DNA of 6,637 nt, from positions 1 through 6,637 of the forward strand of contig CACYDQ010000380.1 in the NCBI GenBank assembly GCA_902773215.1. Reading direction: 5' to 3'. The position numbers and the translations under genes are program-made. This DNA is from an uncultured Spirochaetaceae bacterium. Lineage in GTDB: Bacteria; Spirochaetota; Spirochaetia; Treponematales; Treponemataceae. Under the pieces are notes generated by a model. The model worked only from the letters and a program-made list of their open reading frames with translations. It did not search any database and was not told the DNA's origin. This document shows, in pieces, positions 1 to 5,092 of this stretch. The number at the start of each line of letters is the position of its first letter. Within the stretch, counting starts at the first letter, position 1.

Positions 1-1
1 C

Positions 2-400
2 AGGGCCATCAGCAAGTACTTCGAGGGAATCTCCGGCCCCGGCATCATGAAGGGAATCATGACCAAGCTCCGCGAGGACGGGCTCAAAACCTTGGGAGGG
101 AAACGGGTTGTAAAGATCCGCGACATCCAGCAGCAGGTGGAATTCGACCCGGCGAACCCGGCACAGAAGAAGAGCCTTCCCTGGCCCAAGAGCAACGTGC
201 TCCAGTTCTTCCTGGAGGGTGGCACGATTGTCAGCGCGAGGCCGAGCGGCACGGAGCCGAAGATAAAATTCTACGTCAACAGCGTCGTCCCCGTCTCAGG
301 CGGAAGCAATGCGGGACTTGAGGCTGCCCGCACGGAGGCCGGCAAGCTCTGCGACAAAATCGTGGAAGAGATAAACGCGGTCCTGAATGCAGCAAAATAA
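2..400 (+). CDS. Phosphoglucomutase/phosphomannomutase family protein (alpha-D-phosphohexomutase), C-terminal part
   Basis: Partial gene whose 5' part lies left of the window. The frame is open from base 2 and ends with TAA at 398-400, leaving about 132 residues. The diagnostic element is RPSGTEPKIKFY, with RPSGTEPK at 239-262. This is the phosphate-binding loop of domain 4 of alpha-D-phosphohexomutases, which interconvert hexose 1- and 6-phosphates through a phosphoserine enzyme. The preceding segment (LPWPKSNVLQFFLEGG, about 173-223) resembles the approach to that loop in the larger PgcA-like phosphoglucomutases. The catalytic serine loop, the metal-binding DGD-type loop and the sugar-binding loop would all lie upstream and cannot be checked. 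Glucose versus mannose preference cannot be decided from this fragment. The protein is expected to be cytoplasmic and to feed sugar phosphates to glycolysis or to envelope polysaccharide precursors. Its end overlaps the next gene by 14 nt, which suggests an operon. Confidence 0.9.
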   Translation, partial: RAISKYFEGISGPGIMKGIMTKLREDGLKTLGGKRVVKIRDIQQQVEFDPANPAQKKSLPWPKSNVLQFFLEGGTIVSARPSGTEPKIKFYVNSVVPVSGGSNAGLEAARTEAGKLCDKIVEEINAVLNAAK

Positions 401-1055
401 CGAAGACGAATGCTCGGGAGAAATTGGTGGCATCAAAATTGAGAAAGCCAGGCTCTTCCGGGCGTTCAGGCAGATGGCAGCCCTCTTCGAGGGGGGGCGG
501 GTCTTCGTGGCGTTTGACACGGAGACAACCGGCCTCAAGGCAGAAAACGACGAGGTCCTTGAGATAGGGGCCGTCAAATTCAACAAGGACGGACTCATCG
601 GCGAAAGCTTCAACCGCCTTATAAAGCCGGTGAAGCCGATTCCCCCGTTCATCACGGCAATCAATCACATCGACGATGAGATGGTAAAGGACGCGCCTCC
701 TGCCGCCGAAGTAGTCAAAAGTTTTGCCGACTACGTGGGGAAGAAATCAGTTCTGGTCGCCCACAACGCCAGGTTTGACGTCAAATTCGTCAACGCAACC
801 CTCATTAGGGCGGGCCTGCCCCAGCTCTCGAACCTGACGGTGGACACCCTGTCCCTCGCCCGCTGGGCATACCCCCTGCTCGCGAACGAGGCGGAGAAAG
901 GGCAGTACAAGCTCCAGTCTCTTGCGAAGCGATTTAGCATAGAAGTGTTCAATGCCCACCGGGCAGAAGATGATGCCCGCGTCTGCATGGAGCTCTTCCT
1001 GCGGATTCTCAAGGATACGGACAGCGTGCAGAAGAAATCAGAAAGAAAAGAATAG
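387..1055 (+). CDS. DnaQ-like DEDDh 3'-5' exonuclease
   Basis: Encodes 222 residues of the DnaQ/epsilon exonuclease family, which removes 3' nucleotides from DNA (proofreading) or RNA by two-metal catalysis. All catalytic motifs are present. Exo I is DTETTGL with D44 and E46, Exo II is HNARFDVKF with D131, and Exo III-epsilon is HRAEDDA with H191 and D196. Typical surrounding elements are EIGAVKF (59-65), the INHI segment (92-95) and VDTLSLAR (152-159). The length fits a stand-alone exonuclease domain. No polymerase, helicase or UvrC-like domain is attached, so it could be a polymerase III epsilon subunit or a repair/RNase T-like paralogue. The start is uncertain. ATG 387 overlaps the preceding gene and gives about 43 residues before Exo I, but the purine-rich GGAAGAG (363-369) lies too far upstream to be a good ribosome site. 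ATG 474 (Met30) would give a more usual short N-terminus. A run of seven G at 491-497 leaves the frame intact. Confidence 0.88.
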   Translation: MQQNNEDECSGEIGGIKIEKARLFRAFRQMAALFEGGRVFVAFDTETTGLKAENDEVLEIGAVKFNKDGLIGESFNRLIKPVKPIPPFITAINHIDDEMVKDAPPAAEVVKSFADYVGKKSVLVAHNARFDVKFVNATLIRAGLPQLSNLTVDTLSLARWAYPLLANEAEKGQYKLQSLAKRFSIEVFNAHRAEDDARVCMELFLRILKDTDSVQKKSERKE

Positions 1056-1080
1056 ATTTAAAGGTAAAAAGAAAAAACGA

Positions 1081-2943
1081 ATGAAACAGCGGCTTGCAGA
1101 TTACATAGCGGATTTTTTAGTCAACAACGGAATTACCGATGTTTTCACGGTCGTCGGTGGCGGAGCAATGCATCTGAACGATGCACTCGGCCACAAGGAC
1201 GGACTGCACAGCACCTACAACCACCACGAGCAGGCATGCGCGATGGCGGCGGAGGGCTATGCGCGGCTGGAAAATAGGATTGCCGCCGTCTGCGTCACGA
1301 CGGGACCAGGAGGTACAAACGCAATCACAGGAGTAGTCGGCGGATGGCTTGACTCCATCCCGATGCTCATTCTTTCCGGGCAGGTGCGCTACGATACAAC
1401 CGCGAGGTACAACGAGCAGTTCACGGACGGATACAAACTCCGGGCCGTGGGCGATCAGGAGTTCGACATAACGAAATCCGTTTCCTGCATGTGCAAGTAT
1501 GCCGTCATGCTGGAAGACCCGCAGGATATCCGTTTCGTCCTTGAGAAAGCCTTTCATCTTGCCACGACAGGCAGGCCCGGTCCCTCTTGGATTGACGTGC
1601 CGGTAAATTTCCAGGGAACAGAAATAGAGACAGACAGCCTGAAAAGCTATTATGGGAGTGACGGGCAAAAGCAGGACGACTCGCTTCTGCCTGCAAAAAT
1701 TTCTCAGGAAACAATCAAGACAGTCTTGGATAAGATAAAGAATGCGAAACGTCCTGTTCTGTATGCAGGAAATGGAATACGATTGTCAGGGGGGTATACA
1801 GAATTCAGGGAGGCAGTAGAAAAACTTGGCATTCCTGTCTGCACGTACTGGGACGCGGTTGATCTGATTGAAACTGAACATCCACTGTACGTCGGACGGG
1901 GCGGCAACATGGGTGACCGGCCGGGAAACTTCGCCGCCCAGAATGCAGACCTCATACTCGCCGTCGGTAACCGCCTCCCTATCCGCGTGACAGGGTATGA
2001 CTACAAGACTTGGGCCCGGGAAGCCGAAGTCATCATGGTTGACATAGACCCTGCGGAACTGAAAAAAAAGACGATCCACGTAGAAATGCCCATACACGCA
2101 GATGCAAAAGATTTCTTCGCATGCCTCAACAGCTACCTGAAAGGTAAAAGTCTGAACAACGGGACCACCCCTGTTTTCAGCGGCACGGACTGGATAGCCG
2201 CATGCCAGAACTGGAAGAAGAAGTACCCGGTTGTACTTGAGAGGCACAAAAACGGGAACGATGGATTTGCAAATGCATACGCGGCGTTCGACATCATAAG
2301 CCGGGCCCTGCCAGAGAACACCGTCACGGTGACAAGCAACGGAACCTGCTGTGTGGCTGGGCACCAGACGTGGTACATTAAAAACGGCTCCCGCTTCTTC
2401 AACAACAACGCCATAGCGAGCATGGGCTACGGGCTGCCCGCCGCAATCGGCGCATGCGTGGCAAATAAACGGAAGATGACGATATGCCTTGAAGGCGACG
2501 GTTCTATTATGATGAACCTGCAGGAACTCCAGACAATCGTTACGAACCAGCTCCCGATAAAGATAATCCTTATAAATAATCAGGGCTATCATTCAATCCG
2601 GCAGACACAGACGAACCTGTTCTCTTCGCACTGCAAGGTGGGAATCGGACCGGAAAGCGGAGATTTGTCATTCCCCGCATACCGGAAAATTGCAATGGCA
2701 TTCGATATTCCCTACGCAGAGGCACATTCAAATGGTGAGGTACGGTCGAAATTCGATGAGATAATGAAGTCTGATAGTTTCGCCATGCTTGAGATTTTCG
2801 TATCGCCCGCACAGTTCTTCGAGCCCAAAAACACCGCCCGGAAGCTTGAGGACGGAACTCTCGTCAGTGCGCCGCTCGAAGACCTTGCACCCTTCCTGCC
2901 ACGCGAAGAACTGAAAAAAAATATGTTCATAAAAATGCTGTAG
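1081..2943 (+). CDS. Thiamine diphosphate-dependent enzyme, acetolactate synthase-like (surface-polysaccharide type suspected)
   Basis: Encodes 620 residues with the three-domain layout of ThDP enzymes: PYR domain (about 1-170), central domain (about 210-350) and PP domain (about 395-560). E50, in NHHEQACAMAAEGYAR, matches the conserved glutamate that activates the cofactor. GPGGTN (75-80) and the following DSIPMLILSGQ are typical of the acetolactate synthase group. The ThDP/Mg motif runs from GDGS (472-475) to NN (499-500). Aligned by eye, the Trp of the GMVxQWQ motif of true acetohydroxyacid synthases is replaced by Thr509 (SIRQTQ). No IlvN-type regulatory gene is nearby. The region after NN and the C-terminal PLEDLAPFLPREEL segment recall ThDP proteins annotated in LPS/O-antigen clusters; YerE, which makes a branched sugar, is a characterised enzyme of comparable role. 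A pyruvate-derived carboligase or decarboxylase is therefore likely, with unknown substrate. ATG 1081 was chosen because the family N-terminus begins there; a longer in-frame reading from 952 runs through the exonuclease gene. No strong Shine-Dalgarno is seen, only AAAGG at 1060-1064. Confidence 0.85.
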   Translation: MKQRLADYIADFLVNNGITDVFTVVGGGAMHLNDALGHKDGLHSTYNHHEQACAMAAEGYARLENRIAAVCVTTGPGGTNAITGVVGGWLDSIPMLILSGQVRYDTTARYNEQFTDGYKLRAVGDQEFDITKSVSCMCKYAVMLEDPQDIRFVLEKAFHLATTGRPGPSWIDVPVNFQGTEIETDSLKSYYGSDGQKQDDSLLPAKISQETIKTVLDKIKNAKRPVLYAGNGIRLSGGYTEFREAVEKLGIPVCTYWDAVDLIETEHPLYVGRGGNMGDRPGNFAAQNADLILAVGNRLPIRVTGYDYKTWAREAEVIMVDIDPAELKKKTIHVEMPIHADAKDFFACLNSYLKGKSLNNGTTPVFSGTDWIAACQNWKKKYPVVLERHKNGNDGFANAYAAFDIISRALPENTVTVTSNGTCCVAGHQTWYIKNGSRFFNNNAIASMGYGLPAAIGACVANKRKMTICLEGDGSIMMNLQELQTIVTNQLPIKIILINNQGYHSIRQTQTNLFSSHCKVGIGPESGDLSFPAYRKIAMAFDIPYAEAHSNGEVRSKFDEIMKSDSFAMLEIFVSPAQFFEPKNTARKLEDGTLVSAPLEDLAPFLPREELKKNMFIKML

Positions 2944-2948
2944 CAGCA
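2931..2948 (-). terminator. Possible short intrinsic terminator of the kinase transcript
   Basis: Read on the - strand, just beyond the kinase stop codon, the sequence TGCTG-CTA-CAGCA (2948 down to 2936) can form a 5-bp stem with a 3-nt loop and is followed at once by TTTTT (2935-2931). This has the form of a Rho-independent terminator, but the stem is short. It overlaps the stop codon (2941-2943) and last codons of the convergent ThDP-enzyme gene. On the + strand the order is A run then hairpin, so it would act mainly on the - strand transcript. Confidence 0.35.
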
Positions 2949-2953
2949 GGAAG

Positions 2954-5092
2954 TCAGGAGGACGGCCGGCCCTTTTTCCACGCAAGAATGACGGAAGTGC
3001 CGCCATCCCGGGAGGAGACAATCTGGAAGTCCGCCCCCAGCTGGTCGGCCCGGTAATGCATGGACTGAAGGCCGACCCCCATCCTGACGTTCGCTTCGTG
3101 GCCTGCGTCCATGGGCGGAAAGTTTATGTCGGGGTTGCCCTGCCCGTTGTCGTGGACGGTGACGGTCACGGTATCCGCTTCCTCGGTAACGCTGACATCT
3201 ATCTGGCTCGCCTTGGCATGGCGGACAGAATTGTTCAGGGCTTCCTGTATGATACGGTAAACGTTTATCTCGTTCCTGTTCTTGTCCTCGCCAAGCTCCG
3301 GCTCCCTGCCCAAGTTCCAGCTGTAGGACACCTTGGTCTTGCCGTAGCTCTGGCGTTGCACCGCATCGCAGAGATTGCCGATTGCCTTCTCCAGTCCGAG
3401 CGAGTTCAGCTCCATCGGGAAGGAATCGTGGGCATACTGGCGGGTGCGGCGCAGGGTCTCATCAATGAGGCCGGAAAGTTCGGCAAGCTTCTCGTTCTGA
3501 CTGGCAAGCCCCGCGCACATCATCGATATTCCCGCAAGACGCTGGCAGATGTCATCGTGCAAATCCATGCTGAAGCGCTTGCGTTCCAGCTCGCCAATCT
3601 TCAGCACCTGGGCCTCCACCAGAATCCGTTTTTCGGCTTCCTGCACGAGCTTCTTGTTGGTCTGCAGCAGCTCCCTGGTCCGCTTCTGGACTTCGGCTTC
3701 CAGAATCTGGTTGGCCCGCTTCTCCTTGCCCAGAGTCCTGAGGCGGTCAAACGCGGCGGCAAGAAAGAGACCGCAGTTGCACATCTGGGAATGAATCACG
3801 TGGTCATCCTTGTAGACCATCATTCCCAGACGCTTCTGCCCCGACATGAAATAGTAGATGATGCTGCGGCAGGCGTTGCCCTTGGAGCTGAAGCGAGAGG
3901 ACGAGAAGAATTCTTTCAGCGACACTTCCTTGTCGGTGCCGAAGAAAGACTCCTCCCCGGCCTCCTTCTGGTAAGTCAGGAAAGCGGTCTCGGGAAGGAC
4001 GCCGGTCTCGCCAAAAAGCAGGAGGTAAAAATCCCGTATCTCCACGGACGCGAGAAATGCCTTGAGCTTGTCAACGACCGCAGAAATCGTGTCCGCCTGG
4101 GTCAGCGACTGGCCGAAGTGGCTCACGTAGCGTTCCAGAAGCTCCGCCATAATCTGGCTGTGCTGTATCTTGGAGATGTAGCTTTCCAGCTTGCCCTGCG
4201 ACGGTGACAGACCAAGTGAAGATGGCTGCCAGCCGGACGGAGAAGAGCAGCCACAGGAGCTCCGGATAATCAGTGAAGAGCTTATTTTGACGACATCCTC
4301 CACCTGTCCGTGCGTGAGCATCTTGTACATTGCTTCAGCGGCGAATACCCCCAGCAGGGACAGGGGCTGACGGATTGTCGTCAGCCGCGCGCCGTCGTCT
4401 CCAGCTTCCTTTATGTCGTCGAATCCCGTCAGCGCGCAGGACTGCCAGAGTGGGTTCCCCTGCACGCGGAGAACTTTCTGCACGCCTATGGCTGTCGTGT
4501 CGTTGGCGCACACGATAACATCCGGAATGAATTCCGGGTTCTCCTTGATGTAGCCCTCCAAGGCCTGCATACCGCTGTACTCATTGAATTCCGCATGGAG
4601 GTATGCGGCCTCTATGCCGGGAATCTTCTTCCGTGCTTCTTCGATGGACTCAGTGAAGACGGCCTTTCGAAGGATGTTGTCCTTGTGCCACTCATGCCCG
4701 CCCACATAGATGAACTTCCGGTATCCATGCCCGTACAAGAGGTGGGACATCAGCTGCCGCATGGACTCCTTGGTGCGGATCATGACGGACTTTATGCCGG
4801 GCAGGATAATGCCCGCAGAGAGGAGGGGGATTCCGGGGAACTTGTTTTTGAGAGCCTCCGCGAGGGGAATTTCGGATGTGCTCATCAGCGAGGAGGAGAG
4901 AAAGACGGCCCCGTCCACTGACAGGAAAGAGGAGGAAGGACAAATGCCCGCCCCCTGACTGAAGCCGTCGAGCCGCTCCTGCTGTATGCACACCGTGTCC
5001 AAGGACAGCTGGGCAGCCCGGCTCTGGAAAGCCTTGTAGAAGGCCAGCTGGTACTCCTGCTCAAGGAGGTTCACATAGACGGCGACCTTCAT
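2954..5092 (-). CDS. Cytoplasmic hybrid sensor: LacI-type sugar-binding domain fused to a HisKA_3 histidine kinase
   Basis: Encodes 712 residues with no signal peptide or membrane segment. Residues 1 to about 283 match the effector-binding domain of LacI-family regulators (Peripla_BP_3 type): VIVCANDTTAIGVQKVL (192-208), TGFDD (222-226), LTTIRQP (237-243) and the closing LIIRSSCGC (274-282). The LacI helix-turn-helix is absent, and the upstream gene overlap leaves no room for it. Residues 300-450 form an unrecognised, possibly GAF-like domain, followed by a coiled coil (about 452-506). The kinase core has the HisKA_3 box ERKRFSMDLHDDICQRLAG with phospho-acceptor H512 and an HDxxxQ motif (H512, D513, Q517). 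The HATPase domain has the N box QEALNNSVRHA (E617, N620), DNGQG (648-652) and GVGLQSM (672-678). This is the NarX/DegS/DesK class, whose usual partners are NarL/LuxR-type regulators. It probably senses an intracellular sugar or similar ligand. Start ATG 5092 overlaps the U32 stop as ATGA, with no clear Shine-Dalgarno, so translation is likely coupled. Confidence 0.9.
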   Translation of the reverse strand: MKVAVYVNLLEQEYQLAFYKAFQSRAAQLSLDTVCIQQERLDGFSQGAGICPSSSFLSVDGAVFLSSSLMSTSEIPLAEALKNKFPGIPLLSAGIILPGIKSVMIRTKESMRQLMSHLLYGHGYRKFIYVGGHEWHKDNILRKAVFTESIEEARKKIPGIEAAYLHAEFNEYSGMQALEGYIKENPEFIPDVIVCANDTTAIGVQKVLRVQGNPLWQSCALTGFDDIKEAGDDGARLTTIRQPLSLLGVFAAEAMYKMLTHGQVEDVVKISSSLIIRSSCGCSSPSGWQPSSLGLSPSQGKLESYISKIQHSQIMAELLERYVSHFGQSLTQADTISAVVDKLKAFLASVEIRDFYLLLFGETGVLPETAFLTYQKEAGEESFFGTDKEVSLKEFFSSSRFSSKGNACRSIIYYFMSGQKRLGMMVYKDDHVIHSQMCNCGLFLAAAFDRLRTLGKEKRANQILEAEVQKRTRELLQTNKKLVQEAEKRILVEAQVLKIGELERKRFSMDLHDDICQRLAGISMMCAGLASQNEKLAELSGLIDETLRRTRQYAHDSFPMELNSLGLEKAIGNLCDAVQRQSYGKTKVSYSWNLGREPELGEDKNRNEINVYRIIQEALNNSVRHAKASQIDVSVTEEADTVTVTVHDNGQGNPDINFPPMDAGHEANVRMGVGLQSMHYRADQLGADFQIVSSRDGGTSVILAWKKGRPSS

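Noticed and set aside
491..497. Run of seven G near the start of the exonuclease gene as a phase-variation tract
   Set aside because: Short for a slippage switch, the frame is intact, and phase variation of an exonuclease has no support here.
952..1080. N-terminal extension of the ThDP enzyme reading from 952
   Set aside because: It runs through the end of the exonuclease gene in another frame, shows no family similarity, and the family N-terminus begins at ATG 1081.
2055..2071. A run in the ThDP gene (and another at 2914-2921) as a programmed frameshift site
   Set aside because: The frame continues correctly through both, and no alternative frame product or stimulatory structure was seen.
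1786..2592. 268-residue open frame on the - strand
   Set aside because: It mirrors the ThDP enzyme, which has all cofactor motifs on the + strand; nothing recognisable is encoded.
2964..2977. GGCCGGCC palindrome followed by CTTTTT, as a + strand terminator
   Set aside because: The palindrome has no room for a loop, so only a very short stem could form; it also lies in the coding end of the kinase.
3056..4207. Long 383-residue open frame on the + strand
   Set aside because: It is antisense to the kinase gene, whose domains and catalytic motifs are intact on the - strand; the + strand product is an unrecognisable low-complexity sequence.
4310..4921. 203-residue open frame on the + strand
   Set aside because: It is antisense to the LacI-type sensor domain and has no recognisable motif.
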